From assembly GCA_947643615.1 (NCBI GenBank), contig CANRWO010000033.1, forward strand, positions 1 through 38,983: a DNA stretch of 38,983 nt. Reading direction: 5' to 3'. Positions 24,080 to 32,849 of the stretch are shown in pieces; the first letter of the stretch is position 1, and each line of letters opens with the position of its first letter. Source of the DNA: an uncultured Lachnospiraceae bacterium (GTDB taxonomy: Bacteria; Bacillota; Clostridia; Lachnospirales; Lachnospiraceae). The notes beneath the pieces are model-generated. The model had not been told where the DNA came from and made no database searches. It worked only from the letters and a program-made list of their open reading frames with translations. The position numbers and the translations under genes are program-made.

Positions 24080-24916
24080 ATGATTCGTTTAGGAGAAAAG
24101 CAGACATTGTATGTTGTGAAAAAGGTGGAGTTCGGTGTATACCTTTCACCTGAGAAGGAAAATCAGGAGGAAAAAGTGCTTCTTCCCATAAAGCAGGCTC
24201 CTCAGGACAGTAATCCGGGGGATGCCCTTGAAGTGTTTGTTTATAGGGATTCGGAGGACAGGCTGATAGCGACGGTCAGAGAACCGAAGCTGGTGATGGG
24301 GCAAGTGGCGGAGTTGACAGTGGTACAGTTGGGGAAAATCGGTGCATTTTTGGACTGGGGGTTGGAGAAAGACCTGTTTCTTCCCTTTAAGCAGCAGAGG
24401 GGAAGTGTGAAGGAAGGCGACCAGGTTCTGGTGTCTCTCTATATCGACAAGAGCAGCCGGCTCTGCGCTACGATGAATGTGTATGAAAACCTGCGTACAG
24501 ACAGTCCATACGGGGTAGAGGATACGGTTACGGGCAGAGTGTATGAAATAAGCGACAATTTCGGAGCTTTTGTGGCGGTAGACAACCTATATTCCGGCCT
24601 GATCCCGAAAAGGGAGTTATATGGCAGGGTAGGGTTGGGCGATGAGGTGAGAGCCAGGGTAGTCCAGGTCAGGGAGGACGGGAAACTGACTCTGAGCATC
24701 CGTGACAAGGCGTATCTGCAGATGGATGTGGATGCCCAGGAGATTTTAGCGCTGATTGACAGCTATGACGGAGTTCTGCCTTTTACGGACAAGTCAGCCC
24801 CGGAAGTCATTACCCATGAGACAGGCATGAGCAAAAATGAATTTAAGCGGGCAGTGGGGCGGCTCCTGAAGGAGGGTAAGATCGAGATTGGTGAAAAGTC
24901 CATAAGGAGGATTTGA
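24080..24916 (+). CDS. S1-domain RNA-binding protein (CvfB-like)
   Basis: A 278-residue protein resembling CvfB/YitL, an RNA-binding post-transcriptional regulator with three S1-type OB folds and a C-terminal winged helix. The start MIRLGEKQTLYVVKKVEFGV matches the CvfB N-terminal S1 fold. A second S1 (VAELTVVQLGKIGAFLDWG) and a third (VTGRVYEISDNFGAFVAV) follow, and the end (EFKRAVGRLLKEGKIEI) fits the winged helix. I chose 24080; ATG 24068, overlapping the previous stop, is possible. It sits directly behind the thioesterase gene. Confidence 0.85.
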   Translation: MIRLGEKQTLYVVKKVEFGVYLSPEKENQEEKVLLPIKQAPQDSNPGDALEVFVYRDSEDRLIATVREPKLVMGQVAELTVVQLGKIGAFLDWGLEKDLFLPFKQQRGSVKEGDQVLVSLYIDKSSRLCATMNVYENLRTDSPYGVEDTVTGRVYEISDNFGAFVAVDNLYSGLIPKRELYGRVGLGDEVRARVVQVREDGKLTLSIRDKAYLQMDVDAQEILALIDSYDGVLPFTDKSAPEVITHETGMSKNEFKRAVGRLLKEGKIEIGEKSIRRI

Positions 24917-25026
24917 AATAGCGGAACAAAATAGAAAAATAATGGAGGAATGGGTGGCAAAAAGGCGGCAGATGTGTTATGCTGTATATACTTGAGATAC
25001 CATCATGGTGAAAGGGGGCGTTTCCT

Positions 25027-25218
25027 ATGGACATAGCAGGTTTGGCGATGGATTTGAAAGCGGTTTCCACAATGTCGAAAGTCAGCACGGCAGTACTCAG
25101 CCAGGCGCTGGATACCAATGAAGCGTTAGGGCAAGGCCTGGTGCAGATGCTGGATGCGGCTGCCATGGAGAGAAGTGTTAATCCGGCAGTTGGCGCTAAC
25201 TTTGATATGCGTGTCTGA
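25027..25218 (+). CDS. YjfB-family putative motility protein
   Basis: A 63-residue small protein of the YjfB family (named putative motility protein; role undefined). It begins MDIAGLAMDL, has a helical middle and ends VGANFDMRV, a pattern shared with B. subtilis YjfB, which belongs to the motility regulon. GAAAGGGGG lies upstream of the ATG. It is a single-gene unit ended by a strong terminator. No flagellar genes are in the window. Confidence 0.75.
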   Translation: MDIAGLAMDLKAVSTMSKVSTAVLSQALDTNEALGQGLVQMLDAAAMERSVNPAVGANFDMRV

Positions 25219-25237
25219 GCCGAATATTGGACGTGTG

Positions 25238-25271
25238 ACTGCCTGAAGATAACTCTTTAGGCAGTTTTTTT
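25238..25271 (+). terminator. Intrinsic terminator after yjfB-like gene
   Basis: ACTGCCT (25238-25244) pairs with AGGCAGT (25259-25265), followed by a T run to 25271. An imperfect second hairpin, CATAAAAAGC (25281-25290) with GCTTTTTTATG (25295-25305), and another T run follow. Confidence 0.88.
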
Positions 25272-25371
25272 GTGAAAATTCATAAAAAGCTATTGCTTTT
25301 TTATGTCGTTTTTTGTACTCTTTATATGAAAGCTTTTTTTGGAGCACAGAATTCGAGAAAGTAGGAAGGCC

Positions 25372-26457
25372 ATGATTTCAAATCAGATTTTGCAAAATAC
25401 CATAGAAGGACTGAAAGGGATAGCGCGAGTTGAATTTTGCGTCATGGATATCGACGGCAAGAGCGTTGCCGCTACCACAGACATGAAGAACTGTTCCAAG
25501 GCGGCGGTGGAATTTGCGGCTTCCCCTGCGGATTCCCAGGAAATACAGGGATATCAATATTTTAAGATTTTTGACGAGCAGCAGCTGGAGTATGTCCTGG
25601 TGGCCGGAGGGGTAGGGGAAGATGTCTATATGATAGGCAAGATGGCGGCATTTCAGCTGCAGAACCTCCTGGTAGCTTATAAGGAGCGTTTTGACAAGGA
25701 CAATTTTATCAAGAACCTGCTTTTGGACAATTTGCTGCTGGTGGACATCTATAGCCGTTCCAAGAAGCTACATATCCAGACGGATGTGCCCAGGGCGGTC
25801 CTGGTCATAGAGTCCGGCAATGGCAAGGACAATAACGTGTTGGAGCTGGCCAGGGCGCACCTTGGCAGTAACAGCAAGGATTTTGTCACTGCCGTAGATG
25901 AAAATGATGTGATCGTTGTCAAGGAGTTATCGGACAATGATCCTGCCAGAGAAATTGACAAGACGGCAAAGATGCTGGGGAATTTCCTGGAGAAGGAAGG
26001 CATACGGGATATACGGATCGCCTATGGCACTGTGATCCAGGAGATCAAGGAAGTCAGCCGTTCTTATAAGGAAGCCAAGATGGCGCTGGACGTAGGCAAG
26101 ATTTTCTTTGACGAGAGAGAGAGTATTGCCTATAGCGAGCTGGGCATCGGCCGTCTGATCTATCAGCTGCCCATACCGCTGTGCAAAATGTTTATCAGGG
26201 AAATTTTTGGCGGCAAGAGTCCCGACGAATTTGATGAGGAGACCTTGACTACCATCCATAAATTTTTTGAGAACAGCCTGAATGTCTCAGAGACTTCCAG
26301 ACAACTGTTCATTCACAGGAATACGCTGGTATATCGCCTGGATAAACTCCAGAAGAGCACCGGGTTGGATCTTCGTGTCTTTGAAGATGCCATCACGTTT
26401 AAGATCGCACTGATGGTTGTGAAATATATGAAGTACATGGAAAACGCAGATTTTTAG
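25372..26457 (+). CDS. CdaR/PucR-type transcriptional regulator
   Basis: A 361-residue regulator. The N-terminal part (about 1-110) looks like a sensory domain of the sugar-diacid type (VEFCVMDIDGKSVAATTDM). The middle resembles the GGDEF-like domain of CdaR/PucR regulators (AYGTVIQEIKEVSRSYKEAK). The C-terminus is the family helix-turn-helix (LNVSETSRQLFIHRNTLVYR, about 304-323). GTAGGAAGG lies before ATG 25372. It precedes ftsE by 103 bp on the same strand with no clear terminator, so read-through into the division genes is possible. Ligand unknown. Confidence 0.85.
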   Translation: MISNQILQNTIEGLKGIARVEFCVMDIDGKSVAATTDMKNCSKAAVEFAASPADSQEIQGYQYFKIFDEQQLEYVLVAGGVGEDVYMIGKMAAFQLQNLLVAYKERFDKDNFIKNLLLDNLLLVDIYSRSKKLHIQTDVPRAVLVIESGNGKDNNVLELARAHLGSNSKDFVTAVDENDVIVVKELSDNDPAREIDKTAKMLGNFLEKEGIRDIRIAYGTVIQEIKEVSRSYKEAKMALDVGKIFFDERESIAYSELGIGRLIYQLPIPLCKMFIREIFGGKSPDEFDEETLTTIHKFFENSLNVSETSRQLFIHRNTLVYRLDKLQKSTGLDLRVFEDAITFKIALMVVKYMKYMENADF

Positions 26458-26560
26458 GATACGGTTCAGGGTTGCGGGATGCGCGCGGAATGCCCCCACA
26501 TCAGGCATAGGCGGCAGACCGCAGGAACTGTAGTGATTTAGAGGACCGGAAGGAAAACAT

Positions 26561-27304
26561 ATGGCAAATAAAGTAATGCAGAGAAGACGGCGGGAACAGA
26601 TGATCGAAGAGCATGGCGTCATCTACCTGAACAATGTAAGTAAATCTTACTCCACAGGATCTCCTGCCTTAAACGGAATATCACTGAGCATTGGGAAGGG
26701 AGAATTCGTATTTATAGTAGGAGACAGCGGCTCCGGAAAATCCACATTGATCAAGCTGCTGCTGCGGGAGTTGACGGCTACCAGCGGCAATGTTTACGTA
26801 TTGGGGCATGACCTTGGCAGGCTGCGCCACAGGCAGATCCCCAAATTCCGCAGGAACCTTGGAGTGGTGTTCCAGGACTTCCGTTTATTGAATGACAGAA
26901 ATGTGTATGAAAATGTAGCATTTGCGCAGCGCATTGTGGAGACGCCGGGCAGGGAGATCAGGAGAAATGTGCCCGCCATTCTGGCTACGGTAGGACTTGC
27001 AGGAAAATACAAGGCTAAGACTACGCAGCTTTCCGGCGGGGAGCAGCAGCGTGTGGCGCTGGCAAGGGCGCTGATCAACAATCCTTCCATACTGCTTGCG
27101 GATGAGCCTACAGGTAATCTGGACCCCAAAAATTCATGGGAGATCATGAAATTATTGGAAGAGATCAATGAGAGCGGTACTACCATCGTAGTGGTTACCC
27201 ACAACAGAGAAATCGTCAATGCCATGCGTAAGCGTGTTATCACCATGAAAAAGGGGATAATTGTAAGTGACGAAGAAGGAGGGGCATATATTGATGAAGA
27301 TTAG
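26561..27304 (+). CDS. ftsE: Cell-division ABC ATPase FtsE
   Basis: A 247-residue ATPase of the FtsEX complex, which sits at the membrane of the division site and controls peptidoglycan hydrolases. Walker A is GDSGSGKST, the Q-loop VVFQDFRLL, the signature LSGGEQQRVALARAL, Walker [10 protein letters not shown] and the H-loop VVTHNRE. The first 18 or so residues (Arg-rich) exceed the usual FtsE length of about 228. AAGGA lies 8 nt before ATG 26561. It overlaps ftsX by 11 bp, typical of this pair. Confidence 0.95.
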   Translation: MANKVMQRRRREQMIEEHGVIYLNNVSKSYSTGSPALNGISLSIGKGEFVFIVGDSGSGKSTLIKLLLRELTATSGNVYVLGHDLGRLRHRQIPKFRRNLGVVFQDFRLLNDRNVYENVAFAQRIVETPGREIRRNVPAILATVGLAGKYKAKTTQLSGGEQQRVALARALINNPSILLADEPTGNLDPKNSWEIMKLLEEINESGTTIVVVTHNREIVNAMRKRVITMKKGIIVSDEEGGAYIDED

Positions 27305-28247
27305 CAGCTTATTCTACACCATCAGGCAGGGATTTGCCAATATCTTCCGCAATAAATGGTATTCCCTTGCTTCCATAGCAACGATTTCCGCCTGTCTGTT
27401 TTTGTTTGGACTGTTTTATGCCATTGTGGCAAACTTTGAGAGCATCGTGAAAACAGCGGAAGAAGGCGTGTCCGTGACAGTGTTCTTTCATTATGAGGGA
27501 GATGCCCTGGACAGCCTTGAAAAGGCTGACTGCAGTCCGGACCATGTGATTGCTTCCGACCAGAGGATTGAGGAAATCGGGCAGATGATTGCCAACCGCG
27601 CAGAAGTGTCGGAAGTGAAATTCATCTCGGATGAAGAGGCATGGGAAAAATGGGCAACGCAAAGTTACGGAGAGTATTTTTCAGTGGGTTTTCCGGAAAA
27701 TCCTCTGTCGGGGGAGAACAGCTATGAGGTTTTTCTCAGCGATGTTTCAATGCAGAGCGCGCTGGTGACATGGCTGGAGTCCATACCTGAAGTGCGCAGG
27801 GTGAATTATTCGGAGCTTACCGCCAATACTTTGAGCGGTGTCAACCTGTTGATTGCATACGTTTCCATGGGGATTATCATTATCTTGCTGGCAGTAAGCA
27901 TTTTCCTGATCAGCAATACGGTTGCTATCGGTATTTCCGTCCGTTCAACGGAAATAAATATTATGAAATATATCGGTGCAACGGACTTTTTTGTCAGAGC
28001 GCCTTTTGTGCTGGAAGGAATGCTCATTGGCTTGATGGGGGCGGCTATCCCGTTGGGGATTATCTATAGTATTTATAATTACGCGTTGAAGTATGTGCTG
28101 GAGAGATTTTCCATCCTCAGCAGCTTTCTGAATTTCCTGTCCGTGGAGGAATTGTTTGGGATTCTGACGCCTGTGTCGCTTTCGGTAGGCATAGGAATCG
28201 GCTTCCTGGGAAGTTTTTCAACCGTACGCAAACATCTTCGAGTGTAA
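27294..28247 (+). CDS. ftsX: Cell-division ABC permease FtsX
   Basis: A 317-residue FtsX. A cytoplasmic start (RQGFANIFRNKWYSLASIAT) leads into TM1 (about 23-45). An extracellular domain of about 130 residues follows, then three helices in the C-terminal half (GIIIILLAVSIFLISNTVAI and two more). It transmits ATP-driven changes from FtsE to an extracellular hydrolase. The start ATG at 27294 lies inside the end of ftsE, with AGGAGGGG upstream. The M23 hydrolase gene begins 12 bp after its stop and is the likely partner. Confidence 0.95.
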   Translation: MKISSLFYTIRQGFANIFRNKWYSLASIATISACLFLFGLFYAIVANFESIVKTAEEGVSVTVFFHYEGDALDSLEKADCSPDHVIASDQRIEEIGQMIANRAEVSEVKFISDEEAWEKWATQSYGEYFSVGFPENPLSGENSYEVFLSDVSMQSALVTWLESIPEVRRVNYSELTANTLSGVNLLIAYVSMGIIIILLAVSIFLISNTVAIGISVRSTEINIMKYIGATDFFVRAPFVLEGMLIGLMGAAIPLGIIYSIYNYALKYVLERFSILSSFLNFLSVEELFGILTPVSLSVGIGIGFLGSFSTVRKHLRV

Positions 28248-28259
28248 GGACGGCTGCTT

Positions 28260-29489
28260 ATGAAGAAACGATTTATTTGCATATGCATTGCACTGTGCAT
28301 CGGACTTGTCATTAATATAAATATAACGGCATCGGCAGCCGGCACCAACATGTCTTCCATTACTTCGGAGAGTATCCGCCAGAAGGAGGAACAGATCAAG
28401 CAGGCGGAACAGGAAAGGGAAGCGCTTCAGAACGGCCTTACCAACCTGCAGACGATTAAGAAAGAGCTGGAAGCCCAAAAAGCGAACCTGAAGGAATACG
28501 TGGCGCGGCTGGACAGCAGCCTGATGGAAATGGAGCAGAATATTGAGGAGCTGAATCAGCAGATCAGTGCTAAAGAAGAGGAAATTAAGCTGAATGAGGC
28601 AGCCTTGGAAGAAGCTCTTCAACAAGAAGAAAATCAGAAAGAATTCATGGTGGCCCGCATAAGATTTGCATATGAGGCAGGAACGCCCCAATTCACGGAT
28701 ATGCTGTTAAAGGCTGCTAACTTCGGAGATTTCCTGAACAAGGCGGACTATGTGGAAAGAGTGGTGGCATACGACCAGCGGATGCTGGAGGATTATAAGA
28801 CCATAAGGGAGTATGTGGAACTTTGCCGGGATGAGCTGGAGTTGGAAAAACAGATACTGGATCAGGCAAAGTATAATGTGGAGCTGGAGCAGCGGAACCT
28901 GGAGGAACTGATCGACCAGAAATCCAGGGACATCATCAGTTACGAGACGGATATCAATAATAAGGCCAATGCAATCAAGGAGTACGAGGCGGAAATAAAG
29001 GCTCAGGATGCTGAAATCGCGGCATTCGAGGCTGCGATCGCAGAGGAGAAGAAAAAAATCCTTGCCAGCAGCGGCACGGTGCTGACCTATGACGGCGGCG
29101 TGTTCAAGTTCCCGCTGGCCACCTATACCAGGATTTCGGACCAATATGGGATGAGGATACATCCCACCCTTGGCGTGGAACAGTTTCATAACGGCGTGGA
29201 TTTTGCGGCGCCTAAAGGGACGGCCATCTATGCGGCATATGACGGCGCTGTGGCGGCAGCGGCTTACAGCGGCACTATGGGAAATTATGTAATGATTGAC
29301 CATGGGGACGGATTGTATACGATCTATATGCATGCATCGGAGCTTTATGTGGAGAAGGGTGACATTGTGGTAAGGGGAGAAACCATTGCGGCAGTTGGCA
29401 GTACGGGACGCTCTACCGGCAATCATCTGCATTTCAGCGTGAGGCTGAACGGAGCTTATACTTCGCCATGGAATTATTTGAGCGAATGA
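28260..29489 (+). CDS. EnvC/NlpD-like M23 peptidoglycan hydrolase
   Basis: A 409-residue exported protein: signal peptide (about 1-25, ending ITASAAG), a long coiled coil (about 38-260, rich in Glu/Gln/Lys), then an M23 metallopeptidase domain (about 285-405). Zinc ligands are visible as HNGVD (His about 310, Asp about 314) and HLHFS (His about 389 and 391). The layout matches EnvC of Proteobacteria and PcsB-type partners of FtsEX, where the coiled coil contacts FtsX; here all M23 metal ligands seem present, so it may cut cell wall itself rather than only activate an amidase. It directly follows ftsX. Confidence 0.93.
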   Translation: MKKRFICICIALCIGLVININITASAAGTNMSSITSESIRQKEEQIKQAEQEREALQNGLTNLQTIKKELEAQKANLKEYVARLDSSLMEMEQNIEELNQQISAKEEEIKLNEAALEEALQQEENQKEFMVARIRFAYEAGTPQFTDMLLKAANFGDFLNKADYVERVVAYDQRMLEDYKTIREYVELCRDELELEKQILDQAKYNVELEQRNLEELIDQKSRDIISYETDINNKANAIKEYEAEIKAQDAEIAAFEAAIAEEKKKILASSGTVLTYDGGVFKFPLATYTRISDQYGMRIHPTLGVEQFHNGVDFAAPKGTAIYAAYDGAVAAAAYSGTMGNYVMIDHGDGLYTIYMHASELYVEKGDIVVRGETIAAVGSTGRSTGNHLHFSVRLNGAYTSPWNYLSE

Positions 29490-29532
29490 GAATATGAGAG
29501 GAATCATGTGTGAAAAATTATTTTTCATACTG

Positions 29533-29566
29533 GACTTTGTGCCTGCGCGCTGCTTGCCACAAAGTC
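29533..29566 (+). promoter_or_regulatory. Intercistronic hairpin before the Ctp protease gene
   Basis: GACTTTGTG (29533-29541) and CACAAAGTC (29558-29566) form a perfect 9-bp stem with a 16-nt loop, ending 4 nt before the ATG at 29571. Without a T run it is not a terminator. It could mask initiation at 29571 (favouring ATG 29604) or stabilise the mRNA. Confidence 0.4.
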
Positions 29567-29570
29567 GTTT

Positions 29571-30953
29571 ATGAGCAAAGAGCAGCGCAGAAATGGGGTA
29601 TTTATGGACGACAATACAAGTTACTTTGACCGTATTTCGGCCGATGTGCCAGATCAATCCGGTTCCGCTGCGCCCAATTACAGCGCCGGCCGTGACAATC
29701 CGGCAAAGGGGACGCAGGGCAGCACTAAGGCATTGTTTTTCGGAGGCATGACTGTGGGATTGCTGTGTTCGCTCCTGGTCGTTGCCATTGCTTATGTCGG
29801 ATTTGGTATGCAAAATTCCATACAGCAGATGACAGGGCAGGCTGTCCAGATAAATAGGAAGGAAGGCTCCGCCATTACTTCGGATCTGGTGGCAAAGCTG
29901 CAGGCCTTGGAAGAAACCATCGACAAATATTACTATTTGGGTGAAGTCACAAATGAGGAGCTTCAAACAGGGATTTACAGAGGCATCATGGAGTCCCTGG
30001 GAGATCCCTATTCGGAATATTATTCTGCCGAGGAATTGTCGGCCCTGATGGAACAGACACAGGGCGTATACTATGGGATAGGCGCATATATCAGCCTGGA
30101 CACGGAGACCACTTTACCCAAGATCAGCGGGGTTATTGAGGGCGCCCCTGCGGAAGCTGCAAATCTGCGGGCAAACGATCTGATATATGAGGTAAACGGG
30201 GAGTCTACTTACGGCCTCACCTTGACAGAGGTGGTGGCTATGATCAAAGGCCCGGAGGAGACAGATGTGGTTCTGACCATTATGAGGGAAGGCGAGGCGG
30301 ATTATCTGGATGTCACCGTAGCGCGGAAGAAGGTGGAGACGCCCACTGTCACTCTGGAGATGCTGGAGGACGGGATGGCGTATATCCAGGTCACCGAATT
30401 TGACGAGGTCACCGTAGACCAGTTTGCAGATGCCCTTGCCACGGCAAGAGGGTCAGGAATGAAAGGGATGATTCTGGATTTGCGCGCCAATCCGGGCGGC
30501 AGCCTGAACGCTGTGGTGGAAATGGCAAGGATGCTGCTTCCGGAAGGCATGATTGTCTATACGGAAGATAAAAACGGGCAGCGTTCGGAATATACATGTG
30601 ATGGGAAAAGGGAGTTTGACCTGCCCATGGTAGTGTTGGTGGATATGAATTCCGCCAGCGCTTCGGAGATTATGGCAGGAGCCATCAAAGACCATGGGAT
30701 CGGTGTTCTGGTGGGTACCAAAACTTTCGGAAAGGGTATCGTACAGCAGATTATGCCATTCCGTGACGGGTCTGCGGTTAAGATTACCATTAGCGCTTAT
30801 TATACGCCAAACGGGCATAATATCCATAACATCGGCATTAATCCTGACGTGGAAGTGGAATTCGACGGTAAAGCGTATTACGGCAGCGAGGAGCGCCCGG
30901 ATAACCAATTGGAGAAGGCCAAGGAAGTCCTGTTGGAACTGATGGGGAAATAG
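29571..30953 (+). CDS. S41 C-terminal processing peptidase (CtpA/CtpB)
   Basis: A 460-residue serine protease of family S41A, anchored by one helix (GGMTVGLLCSLLVVAIAYVG) after a soluble N-terminal part. A PDZ domain follows (GVYYGIGAYISLDT onward, with SGVIEGAPAEAANLRANDLI). The catalytic core has NSASASEIMAGAI (serine box) and TKTFGKGIVQ (lysine of the Ser-Lys dyad). Ctp proteases trim or regulate cell-wall hydrolases and sporulation signals. Co-location with ftsEX and the M23 hydrolase suggests that hydrolase as a substrate; inference. ATG 29571 lacks a clear ribosome binding site; ATG 29604 (MDDNTSYF...), with GGGG upstream, is an equally likely start. Confidence 0.9.
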   Translation: MSKEQRRNGVFMDDNTSYFDRISADVPDQSGSAAPNYSAGRDNPAKGTQGSTKALFFGGMTVGLLCSLLVVAIAYVGFGMQNSIQQMTGQAVQINRKEGSAITSDLVAKLQALEETIDKYYYLGEVTNEELQTGIYRGIMESLGDPYSEYYSAEELSALMEQTQGVYYGIGAYISLDTETTLPKISGVIEGAPAEAANLRANDLIYEVNGESTYGLTLTEVVAMIKGPEETDVVLTIMREGEADYLDVTVARKKVETPTVTLEMLEDGMAYIQVTEFDEVTVDQFADALATARGSGMKGMILDLRANPGGSLNAVVEMARMLLPEGMIVYTEDKNGQRSEYTCDGKREFDLPMVVLVDMNSASASEIMAGAIKDHGIGVLVGTKTFGKGIVQQIMPFRDGSAVKITISAYYTPNGHNIHNIGINPDVEVEFDGKAYYGSEERPDNQLEKAKEVLLELMGK

Positions 30954-31031
30954 ATGGAAAAAGAACTACCTGCTAAAGCAGAATCCCTCATTGTGTGACC
31001 CATCTTAAAAGAATAATGCAGTGTACAAAAG

Positions 31032-31067
31032 CAGGATATCCTAATCAGCGAAAGGGTATCCTGTTTT
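31032..31067 (+). terminator. Intrinsic terminator after the fts/ctp block
   Basis: CAGGATATCC (31032-31041) pairs with GGGTATCCTG (31054-31063) with one mismatch, followed by TTTT. It marks the end of the conserved division-gene block and the start of the accessory region. Confidence 0.82.
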
Positions 31068-31105
31068 AATATTTCATAAATTATATATTTATTTGTATAA
31101 AGAGG

Positions 31106-31297
31106 TTGTGGGGTTTAGCCGAAAAGGGAAATGAGAACAAAAGTTTGATTCAAATCTATACAAATCCCTTCCGCAATGACACCGGCTCCCCGCCGGCAGC
31201 CTACAGTGAAATGGCTGTCCGTTGGGGCATCTCTAAAGCCACAGCAGGGCGTGTGCTGAAAAAGCTTGCTGACATTACTATAGAATATGTTGTATAA
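31106..31297 (+). pseudogene. HTH-regulator fragment
   Basis: A frame of about 63 codons with no proper start (TTG, no well-placed ribosome binding site). Its C-terminal half reads YSEMAVRWGISKATAGRVLK, a clear helix-turn-helix of the winged type. It stops abruptly soon after the recognition helix (DITIEYVV), so the rest of the regulator is missing. It lies just after the terminator that closes the core region and looks like debris from a mobile or accessory element. The parent family cannot be named with certainty. Confidence 0.5.
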
Positions 31298-31316
31298 ACA
31301 AATTTATAATTTGTTT
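31296..31316. promoter_or_regulatory. Operator-like palindrome
   Basis: AAACAAATT (31296-31304), TAT and AATTTGTTT (31308-31316) form a perfect inverted repeat with a 3-bp centre, overlapping the stop of the HTH fragment. No promoter of quality is attached. It may be an operator remnant. Confidence 0.35.
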
Positions 31317-31348
31317 TATGGAACGGGAGGATATAAACTTAAACGGCG

Positions 31349-31394
31349 TGCACCGGGAAGAGGCAATCTCTTCCATGGAGATTGCAACGGTGCA
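31349..31394 (+). repeat. Nested hairpin with two exclusive inner stems
   Basis: TGCACCG (31349-31355) pairs with CGGTGCA (31388-31394). Inside, either GGAAGAG (31356-31362) pairs with CTCTTCC (31368-31374) or AATCTC (31365-31370) pairs with GAGATT (31378-31383). The two inner stems share bases and cannot coexist, as in RNA switches. It is located 130 bp upstream of the gene at 31524. Transcription of this stretch is not proven. Confidence 0.4.
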
Positions 31395-31460
31395 TTATGA
31401 CAACGAAGCAGCAAAAGAGCTGTTTACGGACTGAAAAAATTGTGCGAAGGCAGTCTGTAA
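31375..31460 (+). pseudogene. Possible frameshifted small ORF
   Basis: ATG 31375 opens MEIATVHYDNEAAKELFTD, then stops. A one-base shift at about 31433 continues as LKKLCEGSL and a stop at 31458-31460. The amphipathic, ordinary protein-like composition on both sides of the shift suggests a broken small gene or the tail of one. No family assigned; low certainty. Confidence 0.25.
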
Positions 31461-31523
31461 AAGCCGTGAAAGCGCAGGTTTTTAGTATGTGGTGGCGGAA
31501 AGAAAAGAGGAGGAAGAATAAAG

Positions 31524-32849
31524 ATGGGATTTCAGGACGTGATGAAACAGATGTTTCTTCGCATTGCGGCGGGGGATGTAGAACCGGAGGAGTGGGAACA
31601 ATGGTGGAACAGCAATAGGCTTAAGCTGGAAGAGACTCTGACCCGGGGAGACCGGGGTCGGATTATGCCCGCTTTATGGAGTGCAAACTATTATTGGATG
31701 ACAAAGACTCAGGGCGGTGTTGCCTATTATTTCCATGCCCAGGGGCGCCCGGTGAAGACGTCCGGTTATTATGAGGAAAAAGCACGGGAAGAGGAGATCC
31801 GTGACAGGCAGAAAGCCATGGAAGTCTACCACAGGAAAACGGCGCCTGCCAGGCGTCCCTGGGAGGAATATCTGAAGAAACATCCGACAGAAACCATCAC
31901 TTTTGACTGGAAAAGCCTGCTGGGAACACCGCCCGGCCAGAAACCGGCGAAAGCTTTCGGCTATAAAAACGCAAGAACAACCGAACAGTGGAAAGAATGC
32001 GGGGAAGAACTGAAACTGCGCCTAAAGGAGAACCTTCAGGCAAAGATCGCTCCTGCCGCAAAATCATACGGTATGAAAAAAGCAGGACCCAAAACCTTTG
32101 TGCGGGAAAAGAACGGTCTGGTATCCCGGATTCAGTTTATCGGTTATTTCAGGGGCGGCGGATATGAGGCCATAATCTGTTATCTCTGCCCTATATATGC
32201 CATACAGTACGGAATATTAGGCTTGCCGGGCGATGTCAGCCAGGGGGAATATTTTCAAAAAGTGCGTAATGGGTGGGGCGTGATTGAGTATGGTGGGGAA
32301 GCCGTGGATGCTGCCTTGGTGGAGAGCATCAACGGAAAATTTGATGATATCCTGACTTTCCTGGCCGACGGCGTGCTGCCGGAGTGGCAAAAGATTGACA
32401 GTCTGGAGACCTACTTTGCAAAAGAGCGCCAGGATTACCTGAAAGCCACAGAGAAAGGCCCAAATGATCCGAGAACCGGCCGGCCTATGTGGAATCTGGA
32501 TGCGGAGGGAAAACCGGATCCCTGGAGAGCGGACAGCTACCTGTTTGGCGTATGGGATCTGCTGAACGGAAAGGAAGCGGAAGGATATGCGCACCTTGAA
32601 GAATGCGTGAGACATAATTCCGATTTTATGGAAAACCATCTGAAGGAATTTCCGAATGCCTGCAATGACCCCAGAGACCCCATAGCGGTGATGTACCGTA
32701 ATGCGCAGCTCTTTCTGGAAACAAAGGAGATTTCGGATGTACAAAAACGTCAAGACGCAATCCGGGAGACATATGAGGAAGTATGCCGATTTATGCGATA
32801 CTACCACGGCCTGGCGAAAAAGACCGAAAGGAATGGATGTTTATGCTGA
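31524..32849 (+). CDS. Unknown protein with DUF4304-like middle region
   Basis: A 441-residue soluble protein, no signal peptide or membrane helix. The central part (about 145-310) resembles DUF4304-type proteins: a helical LKENLQAKIAPAAKSYGMKK, then FVREKNGLVSRIQFIGYF and a strand-rich segment ending around EYGGEAVDAAL. Flanking parts are Trp- and charge-rich (EPEEWEQWWNSNRLKLEETL near the N-terminus) and helical. GAGGAAG lies upstream of ATG 31524. DUF4304 proteins occur near toxin and polymorphic-effector loci, but their function is undefined. Codon use and GC are like the core genome, unlike the AT-rich genes after 33430. Domain match is by eye only. Confidence 0.6.
   Translation: MGFQDVMKQMFLRIAAGDVEPEEWEQWWNSNRLKLEETLTRGDRGRIMPALWSANYYWMTKTQGGVAYYFHAQGRPVKTSGYYEEKAREEEIRDRQKAMEVYHRKTAPARRPWEEYLKKHPTETITFDWKSLLGTPPGQKPAKAFGYKNARTTEQWKECGEELKLRLKENLQAKIAPAAKSYGMKKAGPKTFVREKNGLVSRIQFIGYFRGGGYEAIICYLCPIYAIQYGILGLPGDVSQGEYFQKVRNGWGVIEYGGEAVDAALVESINGKFDDILTFLADGVLPEWQKIDSLETYFAKERQDYLKATEKGPNDPRTGRPMWNLDAEGKPDPWRADSYLFGVWDLLNGKEAEGYAHLEECVRHNSDFMENHLKEFPNACNDPRDPIAVMYRNAQLFLETKEISDVQKRQDAIRETYEEVCRFMRYYHGLAKKTERNGCLC

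Noticed and set aside
28707..29966. Antisense frame of 419 codons opposite the M23 and S41 genes
   Set aside because: It spans two well-supported genes on the other strand and shows no recognisable domain.
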